Origin: Moniliella sp. 'wahieum'
Lineage: Eukaryota > Basidiomycota > Moniliellomycetes > Moniliellales > Moniliellaceae
Length of the DNA stretch: 64,000 bases
Assembly: GCA_003971905.1 (NCBI GenBank)
Contig: RSEE01000037.1
Location: 62,001 to 126,000, forward strand
Reading direction: 5' to 3'
Below are positions 1 through 11,310 of the stretch, in pieces. Positions within the stretch are counted from its first letter, which is position 1. Each line of letters opens with the position of its first letter. Below the pieces are notes generated by a model. It had not been told where the DNA came from. It saw only the letters and a list, made by a program, of their open reading frames with translations, and searched no databases. The position numbers were made by a program, and so were the translations under genes.

Positions 1-429
1 AGCACACGCCCCGTATTTGTAAGCGGCCGCGGGGTCTCCCCCGGTCACGTGCAGAACACGTGCCACTGCTGCGTGGCCGATCGGGGGCAGCTGGATTGGT
101 GCGCCAGTGACGTCATCGATCCCCACTCCCGCATGCACGCGCCCTCGCCTGTGCGCGCGGACCACACGCGTGGCCAGAGGACCAGTGGCCGCGAGAGGCG
201 CGAGCGCGTCGAGGCGTCGATGAGGCCGACGAGGGTGGGGAGGGTGCCCCCCTGCGGCGGCGGGGCAGCTGCGCTTGCTGCTCCCAGACTCCCGCGCACT
301 GGCCGCCAGTGGCCGTCGCGGGAAGATCACATCTTCCCCCGCACCCCGCAGACGGATTATAAGCAGCCCTCTCCCGCGCCCGTGCGCTCTGCGGCCCCCC
401 TCGCCCCGCCTCGTGTCCCCCGTCCACCC
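1..429. other. Upstream region of the flavin monooxygenase
   Basis: No gene is supported here. Long open frames exist on both strands, but they are Arg/Pro/Ala-rich shadows of GC-rich DNA. The last about 70 bases before position 430 are strongly C-rich and fit the C-rich leaders seen before other start codons in this window. Confidence 0.5.
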
Positions 430-2783
430 ATGCTGCCCACGCTCGCCGCCCCCGTGCACGCCGTCGTCCAGCAGGCGCGCCGCCGCACCGCTGCGCTCGC
501 CCAGCACCCGCCGCTCTTCCTCTGCATCCGTCCTTTTGGATCTCGCAGGCGTACATTCTCCTCCAGTGTCTGCTCGCCTTCCTCTTTGCCCCGCCCGTGC
601 CACGTACGTGCTGCTCCCTTGTTGTCCATGTGCCAGTCGCGCCGCGTCGCGTTCGTGGTGGCTTTTCTTGCTGACCCAACGCACGCCGCGCTCCAGCCAA
701 GACGCGGTACGAGCACCCGCTCGGCCATGTGGCCGTGATTGGCACGGGCCTCACGGGCCTGTCCACCGCCGCGCACCTGCTCAGCCGCGGCTTCGAAGTC
801 ACGCTCTTTACCCTGGCCGAATCCGAGCGCGAGCTGGGTGGGATCTGGTCGCGGGTCAACACAACGTCCGGGCTGCAGATCAGTAGTGTCATGTACCGCT
901 TCTTCCCCTCGGTCTGCTGGTCCAGCGGCTACCCGCGTCGCGATGAGATTCTGGCCAACCTCGCTGTGCTGGCGGAAACGTATGGCCTGCTGGGCCGCAT
1001 TCGCTGGCGACGCCCGTAACGTCGGTCCAGCGCGCTCATTCCGCCCCTCGCACTGCGTCCTGCGACGAGCCCGTGCGCGGCCCAGCACAGTGGATTGTCA
1101 ATGGCGAAGAGGACGTGGTGTATGACGGGATGGCCGTTGCGACCGGCACATGTGGCCAGGCCAAGATGCTCGACTTGGACGGCCAAGAATCGTTTGCGGG
1201 AAAGATTGTGCACAGCATGCGCTGGATGTGCTGCACGCGTCCGATCTGGAGGGGAAGCAAGTCGTCGTCGTGGGCGGTGGGGCTTCCGGAGTGGAAGCGC
1301 TGGAACTTGTGCTCCGTCGTGGCGCGGCCAAAGCCACCATCTTAGCTCGGAGCGACAAGTGGTTTATCCCGCGCAACACGCTGGTGGATTGTTTGTTGGC
1401 ATGCCAGCCGCTGGGACGGGAGACACGCTTGACGCCCATCCTGGAATGGTTGTTGCGCAAGTTGCATTACCGCGACTTGGCCGAGAAGATGGCGCCGGTC
1501 GGCCTGCCGTTTTACAGTACGACGCCCGTAGTGAACGACGAGGCTTTGGCGCTCATCCGGACTGGCCGCGGCGAGTATTTGCGCGGAGACGTGCGCCACG
1601 TCGGGCCCGACAGCGTCCACTTTTCCCACCGCGCTCGGGGTACCCACGCCGGCGACCCCGGGTTTGAACAAGTGCACGTGCCTGCCGATGTGATTGTGGT
1701 CGCTACTGGATTTTCCAAGCCGTCCCTTGACTTTTTGCCCGACGACTTGTTCCCCGACGACTACCAGCGGCCCAACATGTACCTACAGGTGTTTCCGATT
1801 ACGGATCCGTCGTGTGGTGTCCGAATGCGACGTTTGAGGATGGAGTGGGCTCGGTGGGCAACTGGCACATTGGTATTTTTGCTCGGATCTGGAGCGTGTT
1901 TGCTATGGACCCAGCTACACGGCCTACGCCCCGGCAGATGCGCTTGTGGGTCGATCTGGTCGGCTGGGCCAAATCGTCATCGAGCGTACGCGCTCTCGCG
2001 TTTTTCACCTACACCGAACTGGTCCTGTGGGTCGTCGTGTGGCTCTTGTGCCGCGGCGCACGGTTGCAGTATGCGCTGTACGTGTTGTTTGGGTACGGGT
2101 ATTGGACCCCGTCCAACCTCATCCCAAAACCACGACCAAGACCCAGTCCAAGTCCCCTTCCCCGTCCTCAGCCAAGACAACACCACAGACGAGGCCAAGG
2201 AGACCTTGCCCACGGGCATGGACACAGACACCGGCACGGGCACGTTTCACCTGAGCCTTTCCAAGCTCCTCCCGCCCTTTGCGCGGCCGAGCAAGAAAGA
2301 AGAAACGGGGGGCAAGTATGGCGAGATGCTAGCGCGCTGGGGGGTCCGGCACTGTTGAATGTCGGGGTGGCCGAGGCGGTGGTGAGTGGGAAAAATATCA
2401 ACCTCCAACAGTGGGAACCGCGTCCGGACGGAGACAAGTTTTACCCGCCTCCGCCGGTGCGCGGACAAAAGGGCCAGGATGGTGCTCAGCACGACGCCCA
2501 GCACGATGCCCAGCACGATGCCCAGCACGATGCCCAGCACGAGGCCAAGCACGACGCCCAGCAAGAGGTCATACAGGAGGACCGCGATGCATCCGAGCAG
2601 GAAGGAGAGAAGATCCAAGAGACGGATACGAACCGGCAGGAGGCTAGGGATCCCACACAAGAAGAGCATGCCGGGACCAAGTCGAGTTGTCAGCCCGACG
2701 ACCCAACCCCTGCCCCTCCTCGCCACACCCATCATCCGCATCGTCATGGTGGCCGACGCCACAACAAAAAGCACAAAAACTAA
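430..2783 (+). CDS. Flavin-containing monooxygenase (FMO-like), multi-frame
   Basis: FAD/NADPH-dependent monooxygenase of the FMO family. The ATG at 430 follows a C-rich leader ending CCACCC. A hydrophobic segment (FWISQAYILLQC, about 537-572) precedes a clear intron at 604-696 (donor GTACGT, acceptor CTCCAG). Exon 2 opens with YEHPLGHVAVIGTGLTG, the FAD-binding GxGxxG fold. A second dinucleotide fold, VVVVGGGASGVEAL, lies near 1260-1300, and VIVVATGFSKPS near 1690-1720 is the ATG-containing FMO motif. The coding frame moves 0 to 2 near 1010, 2 to 1 near 1215 and 1 to 0 near 1810, each repairable by one added base. Another shift is needed near 535, where CCTTTTGG appears one base short. The C-terminus has a hydrophobic stretch (ELVLWVVVWLLC). 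A low-complexity tail with AQHD repeats follows and stops at 2783. The substrate is unknown. The tail joins are less certain than the catalytic part. Confidence 0.82.
2484..2566 (+). repeat. 12-bp minisatellite coding AQHD repeats
   Basis: About six tandem copies of CAGCACGATGCC-like 12-mers lie in the 3' part of the monooxygenase gene. In the coding frame they give Ala-Gln-His-Asp repeats. The unit length is a multiple of three, so changes in copy number would preserve the frame. Confidence 0.85.
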
Positions 2784-3514
2784 CCGTCTTCTCGGATGTC
2801 TATAGGTTGAGTTGCTCGTTCCGCCTGAGCGTCGAGCTCAACGTTGAGGCTCAACGATCTAAGCTCAACGCTCGACGCCATCAAATGCACATTTACGTGC
2901 TCTCAACGTATCAACAGTAGTACTCTTTTCGTTTTGTCGCTTGGATCCCGAAGACCCACACCCAGTTGACCGACATCCCCAATCCCCCCTGTGGCCTGAA
3001 TATTCAGGCATGAAAGGAGTGTTATCGTATGTACGGACCACGTATAGTTACAATGCTAACAAAAGTATGGTGGCTTAGTTGGTAGAGCCGTTTACTCTTT
3101 CGTCCTAGCTCGGGGGGTAGATGAGGCCGAAGTGGTAGCCCATAGCATGTTTGAGGTGAGTGATGGGCAAAAGGAGGAAAGATGGGCATTGCAGGGGAGG
3201 CAAAGCAAACCATAGCAGAACTAGAGGGCACAACAAACCAGCCCAGATCATCAGTGTGATATGATACGTAGACGCCCACACCCACGCAGAAAGAGAAAGA
3301 TAGGGGTATGAACAACACGTTGGCATGTGGCATGTGGAATGTGCAAGGTCGTAAACAGCGAAGCGTAACGGTAACGTGAGGTGAACCTCAGTGTGATGCG
3401 TCGGAGGACAAGGGGGGGAAAGAGGACGGAGAGGAGCGGGAGAGGGAAAGAGGGAAAGAGGTAAATATAGAAATGGGGATGTACAGGCACTGGGCACTTT
3501 TTTGTCATGGACCA
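2784..3514. other. Intergenic region with short inverted and direct repeats
   Basis: No gene is supported. Near 2829-2878 the motif GCTCAACG occurs several times, with an 8-bp inverted pair (GCGTCGAG/CTCGACGC). From 3100 to 3500 the + strand is purine-rich (AGGAAAGAGGG-like). A tRNA-like D-arm resemblance near 3068 has no matching T-arm. Confidence 0.5.
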
Positions 3515-4131
3515 TCAACAACAGGACAACAGGCGCACCAGTAAGCTAAGCCGGTGCATCTTCATAGGGTCGAAGAACGGGATGCCGGAGAGAGAGGAAG
3601 TGAAGCTAGAGCGTGACGGAAGACAAGGCGGATTGGCGTTGTCGTCGCTGTTGTTGCCGTCGGGGCGTCCAGCAGTCTCGGCAGTACGCTGCGAATTCCC
3701 CCGGGCGCGGTAGGCAAGGGGACAAAAGACAGCGCAGTTAGAACAGTGAATGTTCTTGATCCGGTACCTGGACCTGGAATTCGATTCAGCAAGGCGCAGG
3801 GGGGGGTTAGGTCGCGTTGTGCGTATATTTTGGCTCTACACACTGCGGTGCACCATGCGCGCGGACCAGAGACGAGGACGTACCATCCGACGTAGGGGCA
3901 GGACGAGAGGCCTGTCGGGCCTTGGTTCACCCGGAGGGGCGAGGTAGCCACAGGCGAGTGGGGTGGGGCCAGCATGGAGACCGAAGGGACAGAGGAGGTA
4001 GGCGTGCTACTGGAGGGGACACCAGAGCCACTCGAAGCCGAGGAGGACGCAGACGCATCAGTGTCCCCTGGGGTGGTGGACGAGGGGACACGCAAGGTAG
4101 TGGCCGATGGAAGCGGTGGGGTGTTGGACAT
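3515..4131 (-). CDS. Small Ser/Thr/Pro-rich protein, unknown function
   Basis: The start at 4131 (MSNTPPLPSATTLRVPSST) is chosen because the bases just before it on the minus strand are ACCACCACTACCCCGCCACCACC, the leader type found at other start codons here. Exon 1 encodes a Ser-rich stretch (DASASSSASSGSG) and ends near CPYVG at a GTACGT donor; the first intron base is 3883. The most coding-like downstream frame reads NNSDDNANPPCLPSR and SGIPFFDPMKMHRLSLLVR, then stops at 3515. The acceptor (probably GAATTCGCAG near 3691) and the phase are not secure, and a one-base indel may be involved. I recognise no domain. The call rests on start context, splice donor and composition. Confidence 0.42.
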
Positions 4132-4160
4132 GGTGGTGGCGGGGTAGTGGTGGTGAGTGG

Positions 4161-4189
4161 GATGGCGATGGCGATGGCGATGGCGATGG
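4161..4189. repeat. GGCGAT hexamer repeat
   Basis: About five copies of GATGGC lie just upstream of the minus-strand start codon at 4131. Confidence 0.85.
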
Positions 4190-4286
4190 AGCAGGGCGAA
4201 TGGAGCGGAGGATGGATTATCCTGGGATGTGGATGGAGATCTGTTTGTGCCGTGTGGGTGCGCGGTGGGGCGCATGTGCTGTGAAA

Positions 4287-4307
4287 GGGGGGGGGGGGGG
4301 GGGGGGG
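4287..4307. repeat. Poly-G tract, about 21 bases
   Basis: An uninterrupted G run follows GTGAAA. Its true length is likely unreliable. Confidence 0.9.
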
Positions 4308-4557
4308 CAAAGGGTGCCGGACCAATCAATCGTCTTGGCCAATAGGGGCACTATAAACTGAATCTGAAAAGAGAGGGCGCGAAACAGGCGCGTGTACACT
4401 GGGCGCGAGGCGCAGGGCACAGCTGCACAGTGCAGGGCGATGCGCGAGCGTACTCCTATACTGTAGACACTACAAGCTGAATGGGAATGGGGCTGGGCGC
4501 GCGGCCAGGGGGAGCGTTGGGGGGGGAGGCAGCTGGCGCACAGGCTAAGCCGTGGTA

Positions 4558-4582
4558 GGATTATCGATTATCGATTATCGGT
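4558..4582. repeat. ATCGATT tandem repeat
   Basis: Three consecutive copies of the near-palindromic heptamer ATTATCG / ATCGATT. Confidence 0.8.
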
Positions 4583-4776
4583 CGAATAGGTTGTGGAAAA
4601 TGCGTGGACTGGCTGTGGACACACGGCGCTGCGACGCGTGTTTGGTTGGCGCAGCCCCCGTGGGTCGACGGAGGGTCCGCTTTCCAAACTCAGCACACAA
4701 ACAGGAGTTTGCTGTGGAGGGCGTGTGGGGGCTCACGCGAGGCGGTCGATGAGGCTTTTCAGGTGGGAGGGCGCGT

Positions 4777-4803
4777 CATCGATCACATCGATCACATCGA
4801 TCA
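4777..4803. repeat. CATCGATCA 9-mer repeat, three copies
   Basis: Three perfect copies containing ATCGAT, followed by CATGTCACA. A related inverted TGTGAC motif occurs about 35 bases downstream. Confidence 0.8.
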
Positions 4804-5682
4804 CATGTCACAGGGGGTCGGAGTGCCGCTGACACATGTGACAGTTGCGCGTGGCGGAGCTGGGAGGCTTATTCCAGTGTGTGTAGTACAAGTGCTGTTA
4901 ACATTTAGTCTTTTCCGTTGGCGACTGCTTAATTGTGCCTCTTTGGGTACACAGCCTGACAGCCTCAAGGAGGCTGGGTGGGAACGATGTTGTTTGGGAA
5001 AGGGGGACAAAAGGGGGGAGAGGCCGAACGGAACGGAGGGATGAGGGCATGGGGGAAGCGACTTCTCTACGGTAATAACGTTAGCGCGTGTTACATGTTA
5101 GCGGATACTCTAATTATAAATCGGTCGCGTGTACGTAGGACGTCGCAGGCCAATTACAATTGCAGGAACCGCTCGGGAGTTAAACGTTAAGCTGTTAAAC
5201 GCGCCTTTCAAACCGACTCCAGGGGGGGCGGGAAGGGCCGGGGCGAGGTAGAGGCGGCCCGGGGATCAATGAGACCGACATATGTAGATGAGATGGGAGG
5301 CTCGCCGCCAGCCTACCCGCCAACGAGCGTACTCATCACTAACGACAACAGGTAGGTCTTAGATAGTATATCTCCCCATGGCGTTTGCGCTGTTTGGTTG
5401 CTGGTGCGCTGCGCTGCGCCCCTGAGCAACTCTCATCAGTGGGTTGGTGCAGTGTGGCGCGTAGTGCATGATGCATGACCGACGTGTGGCGAGGTGGAGG
5501 GTATAGCCCGTAGTGCTATAGTAGAAAAGTAAGCACCACGACCGCGGCAATTCAGCTTCATCGATCACCGCTTTCTCCTTTTCCCTGCGCCGGCATAAGA
5601 CACCATCGGCATCGATCAACTGAAAGCATCTGTGCATCCACTCATGAGCCTCTTCTTCCTCTCTGTTTGCTTCCCGAACTCT

Positions 5683-5730
5683 CAAGCTTGAAGCTTGAAG
5701 CTTGATGTTTGAAGCTTGAAGCTGTTCAAG
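5683..5730. repeat. AAGCTTG heptamer cluster
   Basis: Five or six copies of AAGCTTG/AAGCTTGA, one degenerate (ATGTTTGA). The same unit recurs at 5921-5960 and 20733-20765. Confidence 0.85.
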
Positions 5731-6284
5731 ACTCTCGCCACTAGAGTCACTAGTCACTAATAGTCACTATCTAGCCCGTATCTGTCACTGATCGATCACT
5801 ACAAGTCACGCCTCACACGCCAATCGTCCCAGTGCGACTGTGTGGACAAGTGACGTTGAGGACCCTGGGCTGCTCCACACCACATGTCTCGTACTTCAAC
5901 GCGGTGGAGCCGAGGTCGAAGCTCTGAAGCTTGAAGCTATAACTACTCAAGAGCTTGAAGGGAGGAAACGCGCAGAGACGGCAGGAGCGAGCTTCCCGCT
6001 CCCTCAGGACCCTCCTTCAGGTACGTTCAGCAGGCCAGCGAGGGCCGGGAGGGCTAAGGAGGGTCAGTCATGCATCATGACTCAGTACTCAGGCCTCACG
6101 CGCTAACGTCCCAGGCTGAGCGACTAAGCCTGAAATCTGAGAAGAGCAGGTTGCGGTGCGTGGCCTTGCGTGGCGCCGGCACTGGCGTGCCTGGCGTGGC
6201 CGGCCGGTGATTGGTGACCGGTGACCGGGCCGGGAAGATGTGATAGATTGTGCTCGACAGGAGTCGGAGTCTGTGCCTGTGTGT

Positions 6285-6372
6285 GCTGAGCCGCTCAGCC
6301 TCGCTCAGAGCTGCTCAGCGCGCTGAGGTAGCGCTCAGCCTGAGCTGCGTAACGCTCAGCCTGCCCCAAACA
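6285..6372. repeat. GCTCAGC cluster
   Basis: Seven or more GCTCAGC or GCTGAGC heptamers in direct and inverted orientation over about 90 bases, including the perfect inverted unit GCTCAGCCTGAGC. Confidence 0.75.
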
Positions 6373-6927
6373 ACAGCTCAAAGATGAATCATTAATCATC
6401 CTGCATCCTCCGAGAAAGCCGGTCAATATTCAATCTATATCGCTCAGCCCAGAAGAAAAAGAAACTGAGGGTCGCCCTGAGCTGCAGCAGGCTTCAGTTG
6501 CTCCAGCCTGTGGTCACCCGCTACCGCCTACCCCAACCCAGGCTGAAAATCTCGCGCTGAGCCTTAGCCCTTCAAGTAAGGTTAGGCCTAAGGATTCATC
6601 ATACTGATCGAATTAGCCCCCCCATACCCCACTCCACGGCGGATAATCGAGAACTGTTGCGACCGACAAAACGACCTATAGTCACATTCATTCCCGGATC
6701 GCATTGGCGCCTCCCGCTCCATACTTCTTTCCCACTGCCAAAAAAGCAGAGGGAAGAAGGCGTGGCGTCTTTGGATGAACTCTGTAAGCACATCGCATGC
6801 ATCACGGTCGTGCACACTGTCTCTATGATATAAGATCTAAGCTTCAACCGATCCTTCGCCTTCCGTCGCTCACATTCGTCACATACCTTCTCACCGAAAG
6901 AAGTTGCAAGCGTCCGTGCATCTGTTG

Positions 6928-6975
6928 CTCTCTCTGTTTCTCTCTGTTTCTCTCTGTTTCTCTCTCTGTCTCTGT
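6928..6975. repeat. TCTCTGTT tandem repeat
   Basis: Four copies of CTCTCTGTTT-like units grade into a CTCTGTGCTC repeat. Confidence 0.8.
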
Positions 6976-8201
6976 GCTCACTCTGTGCTCTCGTTTCTCT
7001 TTGTGTTCTGAGATCTGAGCTGTGTGCGAAAGAGTTTGAGATTTGATCGTAGGATCTCTCTCTGAGATATCCGAGATTCTTTTCTGGGATCTGTTTCTCC
7101 TGGCAATAGTTCTCGTATGTGTCCGTGCACCGCGGACCCGGAGGAGGAGAGGGATTTGGGATCTAGATGTGGGATGGACAGCGCGCCTAGGAGGACAAGC
7201 CACGAAAAAGGTATATCAGTTTGTGCAGTGGTTTTTGGTGATTGAAGTGGGGGCTATTGCATACTGAAATCGATGTCGGGTTTTCAATGACTTGCGGGAT
7301 GGCCGATGGGTGTGGAATGTGGAGGGAAAGAGGGATCGGAAATGGGCTGGTGAGGGGGGGCTTGATGGAGGGATGAAGTCGATGAAGGGACGGGGGAGCT
7401 CGAAAGGCGGGTGGCGGACACGACAGTGGCGAGGGATTGACTATTGTGGTGGGTCCTGTGGGCGGTTAGGGAAGGGGGTTACAGCGCGGACAGGCCGCAG
7501 GGGAGATGGAATGAGCGGTGATGATGGATGGTGCAATGGGGTGCTCGGATGGCCCAACGGAGTGTCGGAGAAATAAGGATCCAATTATCAAATACCCAAG
7601 CTCAAGAGCCCGAAGAGGCAGCCCGAGTACGTTCGTTCGGTGTGCGCGTTGCCGATTACCACTTCAACGGTATAAAATGAGTGAACGCAGCTTCCGGGGG
7701 CGCAGCCAGACTGGCGCAGTGCGGCCGCAAGGGAGACCAACTGCACTGTTCTGCTGCGGAGGATGCGGCCGACGCAGGAGACAGGCGGGGTGCGGAGTGC
7801 CGGCGCTGGGCCGGTGGGTACGTATAGCCCCTTGCATGCGCATAGTGGGAGGACTACGATCAGAGTATCTGACGTGAGTATACCAGTACCGAGTCCCGCA
7901 GGACAGCTCCATGCACTTGTGCTCCGGACCAACGACCGACCAATCGGACGTGTCTCTTCGTCCTTGCACTTCCTGCCCACCTCTCCCACCCGCACCTCAC
8001 GCATCTGTCGCCACAACACCACTCTCCTCTCCTTGCCTGCCACCCCCTGCCCCTCCCCTGCCCCCCCGAGGGTGCGCCCACACCCGCGCCACCGCATCGG
8101 CGTCTGCTTTCCTTTTGCGATTATCCCCTCTCCCCTTCTTCGTTTGGCGCTTCTATCCCTCTCAAGCCCAACACACCTCGCGCCGCCCCGACGCTTCCCT
8201 T

Positions 8202-9553
8202 ATGATCGCCCCCGTCGTCTCCCCCCCCGTCAGCACCACCTCCCCCTGTGACCGCTCCTCTCATGACACTGCCCTCGACACCCCCCACCACCCACACTCT
8301 CCCCCCGCACATCCGCTTCTTGGCCCGCCGCCCCCGCCGCCCCCGCTGATGATGCTGTGTCATCCGCTGGCGGCTACGCTTGTCCCACGTGTGGCCACCG
8401 CTTCCGCCGCAAGAATGGCCTGAGCCGCCACGTGCGCTCCCACACCGGCGAAAAGCCGTTTGCGTGCCCTCTCTGCAAGTTCCGCTCCACCCGCACCGAC
8501 AGTCTCCAGCGCCACATGAAGCTCCACGTCCCCACCCACCCATCCCGCCTCCGCACCCTCCGCTCCAGGTCTAGCATTCACCAGCCCTCAATCTTCTCCG
8601 ATGCCCCACCAAACATCTTCGATCTACCTGGCACCACACCCATTGCACTGCCTTCCCCAGCGCCACAGCGCCCACCGCCTCCTACGGTGTTACCACCAAC
8701 TTGCCTACCTACCGTCCCCACCACCATCTCTCCCACCCATACCACATCGAGCGCCGCGTGTGGCCCTCGCTCCCGGAAGGAGATACGGCTCGCCGTATCG
8801 GCAACCAGCTGGCCTTTCAGCCCAGTAAGGGCATGTACCCCCCCATTCCCCTTAACACGGCCACTCCAAGTTTTCTTGTCTCCCTCTCCTCTGGGCGCGA
8901 CGAGGGGTCGGTGCCAGCTCGTTTGACATGTTGGATCCAGATCCCTCTTCTGCCATGTCCTTCATTCCCAAGCCCAAACCGGGACCGGTGGCACCCCTCC
9001 CCCCCACCCATCTCTTCTCCGAAACTTTCTCTGCTTCCCTGTTCTGCCACTCAGACAGTCCCAGCTCGAAACACAGACACATCAGCCACCCCGCTGACAC
9101 TAGCTTGGATCTACGTCCGAATGCGGCCCGAGGCGGTGGGGGAGTGTACCCACCACCGCTGCCTCCTCCTCCAAGTAGCTGTTTGACCAGCCCTTCAGGG
9201 ATCCATCTGAGTCCAGGCTCAGCGCCGGCGGTGGAGGGGAATCAACTGCGTCCAAAGAGCTGTACGTTGTCTTCGCCTAGGACGGGCCAGTCCGCGCCCG
9301 AGCATCTTCCCTCCCACCACCGATCAGTATGCAACACGCGGAACCAAGATACAGATAACGCCACCCCATTACTCATCTCGCCCTCCTCCGCAGCAAGCAG
9401 TGCTCAGCCAGGGTACCGGCCTTGGCATCTCCACCGCCACCCCTTCCTGGTACGGCCTCGGATATCTCTCCGGTCCATCTGACGGAAGGGTTCCCTTTTG
9501 CCACCGACTTTAATTTTGGTCCTCTCTGGATCAAACCAGCAACGTGGGCGTAA
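8202..9553 (+). CDS. C2H2 zinc-finger protein (probable transcription factor)
   Basis: The ATG at 8202 opens a Pro-rich segment (MIAPVVSPPVSTTSP). After one missing base in the CCG-rich run near 8330-8350, the frame carries two tandem C2H2 fingers: CPTCGHRFRRKNGLSRHVRSH and CPLCKFRSTRTDSLQRHMKLH, joined by a canonical TGEKPFA linker. This is a DNA-binding pair, so a nuclear regulator is the natural role. Downstream, coding-like text continues in shifting frames. One stretch is RRVWPSLPEGDTARRIGNQL at about 8756-8815. Another is MLDPDPSSAMSFIPKPKP at 8928. The last, FATDFNFGPLWIKPATWA, ends at the stop at 9553. The frame order fits repeated single-base losses. Targets are unknown. The fingers are certain; the far C-terminus is an inference. 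Confidence 0.75.
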
Positions 9554-10045
9554 CCTGGCTCCGAACAGAATAGCTGGTGGGCATGGGGTGGAAGACTGAT
9601 TTGGATAAGACGGTCCAAATTACGGGGGAAGCTGGTGAAGAAGGAAACGTCCACTTCAGAATCGTCGCTTTGCCATCGACGAAACCAGTACCGCCCATCT
9701 TGAATTTTTTTCGCCTTTGTGTTCAACTAGGTAATTTTAAGTGTTGGAAGTCGAACGTTGAGCATCACGACACTTGCAGGAGGTCAGCATTTCGAGGATC
9801 TAGGATCCCCGAAGCATAGATATTGTAGATGGCTAGGAAAGCATGCCAGGTATACGAGTTCCAACCCCCTTTGACAGGAACAATCTCGTTCCATCGGGCC
9901 TCCCGGGTACGAGCTCGGGCGAAGGCTTTCTGGTCGGCAAAGCTTCTAGGGGCTTTCCTCTTTCCATACCAGGGATATGGAAGCAAAGGGCCAAGAGGCA
10001 ACCACAGCAGAGATGAGATTGTTCTGGTAGACTCCTTTGTTGTTG

Positions 10046-10048
<3 letters not shown>

Positions 10049-10087
<39 letters not shown>
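10049..10087. repeat. (CT)n microsatellite
   Basis: About 19 uninterrupted CT dinucleotides. Confidence 0.95.
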
Positions 10088-10094
<7 letters not shown>

Positions 10095-10299
10095 GCTTTT
10101 TCCATGCCCTTTCTTTCGATTAACGAACCTCGATCCTCTCTCCATTTGGCTCGCCTACTCGCCTGCCTGCCTGTTTACCAGAGTCTCTTGTGCTCACGCT
10201 TAGGTAGTCACTGTACTTCCGAGCTCTCTGGTGCTTCCCTCAGAGAGACGCCTGGTTCCTTGTGTTCACGCGTAGTTAGATTGTACAGCCGAGCCAGTC

Positions 10300-10395
10300 T
10301 GCCCCTGGTGCCTGCGTCTAGCGGAGACAGCCTGTCCTCTGGTGCCTGCGTCTGGCCGAGACAGCCTCCCCTGGTGCCTCTGCCTCAGAGAGAGA
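10300..10395. repeat. Imperfect direct repeat GTGCCTGCGTCT...GAGACAGCCT
   Basis: Two close copies of a 38-40-base segment (CCCTGGTGCCTGCGTCTAGC and CTCTGGTGCCTGCGTCTGGC, each followed by GAGACAGCCT), then a third partial copy ending GCCTCAGAGAGAGACC. Confidence 0.7.
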
Positions 10396-10679
10396 CCGCA
10401 GCATTAGACTCTCGAACACTGCTGCAGTGCCGCTAGTGTTGCGGCGTAGGACATATTACTTCCGTAGGCCCCTGGTGTGGCCAGATTGGTCTGTGCGCCC
10501 AGATTGGCTGCGCGCACGCGAGCCTCATTTTAACCTCCTGCTCCTTTGTGGCTGCATCCTCTCTCCGACCTCACCACCGCCCCTCTCTTCGCGCCCGTCG
10601 CAACTGGTATCCCATCTCTGCAGCCAGCACATCGCAGAGTGCTCTGTGCCACGATGCAACCGCACCATCTTAGCTGTGT

Positions 10680-11310
10680 CCTCCTGCCGTACGTGCTCAT
10701 TCCCTCTTGAACAACGGCGCGCCGTTGCTGACCTGGCCCCGCCACATGCATACACAGACTCCCCCTCGCGATCCATCTTGCCCTCGCTTCATCTGGTCCG
10801 CAGCGCCATCGCACGTACCCGCTTCCTCAGCATTCCTCTCACTTCTGCTGATATTATGGGTGGCATGTTTGATATATGCATGCGCCGTCTCGCTCACCTT
10901 CGACCAACCCTTGTCCGTCTGCTCACTTTGGGTGTCTCGCTCACATGGCCTGTGGTCCTCTCGCTTGGCTGGTCTGCCTTGCCATCGTACGTCCCCCGTG
11001 TCGCGCTTGGAGATGTCCTGCCACTGACACTGTCTGCCCAGCTGCTGCATGCACGGAATCCCACGGTTGGTTCCTCTCGCATTGTTCGCCTCGACTCATC
11101 TGACCTCTGTTTCGCCATAGTACGTCCCTTCTGTTATATACCGACGCTGTTCCTGACCTCGTCCGCCCTACAGGTACATTCCGACTTCATCCCGCTTGTC
11201 CTTGCTACTGGCTGGCTTGATCGCGTGACCTGTGAGTCCGTCGTCGCACATCTTCTGTGTCTCTCGCTAGCCCTCTGTGTGCTGCTGCTGACTTGGCCAG
11301 TTTCTCCCTA
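10680..11310. repeat. Degenerate repeats with a GCCATCGTACGTCCC core
   Basis: Related motifs occur at about 10687 (CTGCCGTACGTGC), 10808 (GCCATCGCACGTACCC), 10981 (GCCATCGTACGTCCC) and 11112 (GCCATAGTACGTCCC). Spacing is about 125-175 bases. The intervening text is only loosely similar. Confidence 0.45.

Larger units (their letters stand above)
4132..8201. other. 4-kb gene-poor, repeat-rich intergenic region
   Basis: No gene is convincingly supported. Base composition is more AT-rich and many short tandem repeats occur (listed separately). The open frames at 5359-5757 (minus) and 7292-7576 (plus) lack domain resemblance, and the first overlaps AAGCTTG repeats. From about 7950 the + strand becomes pyrimidine-rich, which probably marks the promoter and leader of the zinc-finger gene at 8202. 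Confidence 0.55.

Noticed and set aside
113..892. Long Arg/Ala-rich minus-strand frame opposite the monooxygenase start
   Set aside because: It is a shadow of GC-rich coding sequence. The plus-strand reading has FAD-fold motifs and a good intron.
3068..3110. tRNA-like D-arm (GGCTTAGTTGGTAGAGCC)
   Set aside because: It resembles a tRNA 5' half, but no GTTCGA T-arm or matching acceptor strand follows in the next 120 bases.
5359..5757. 132-codon minus-strand frame with LQASNIKLQASS repeats
   Set aside because: The repeat is the translated AAGCTTG array. There is no leader, domain or splice context.
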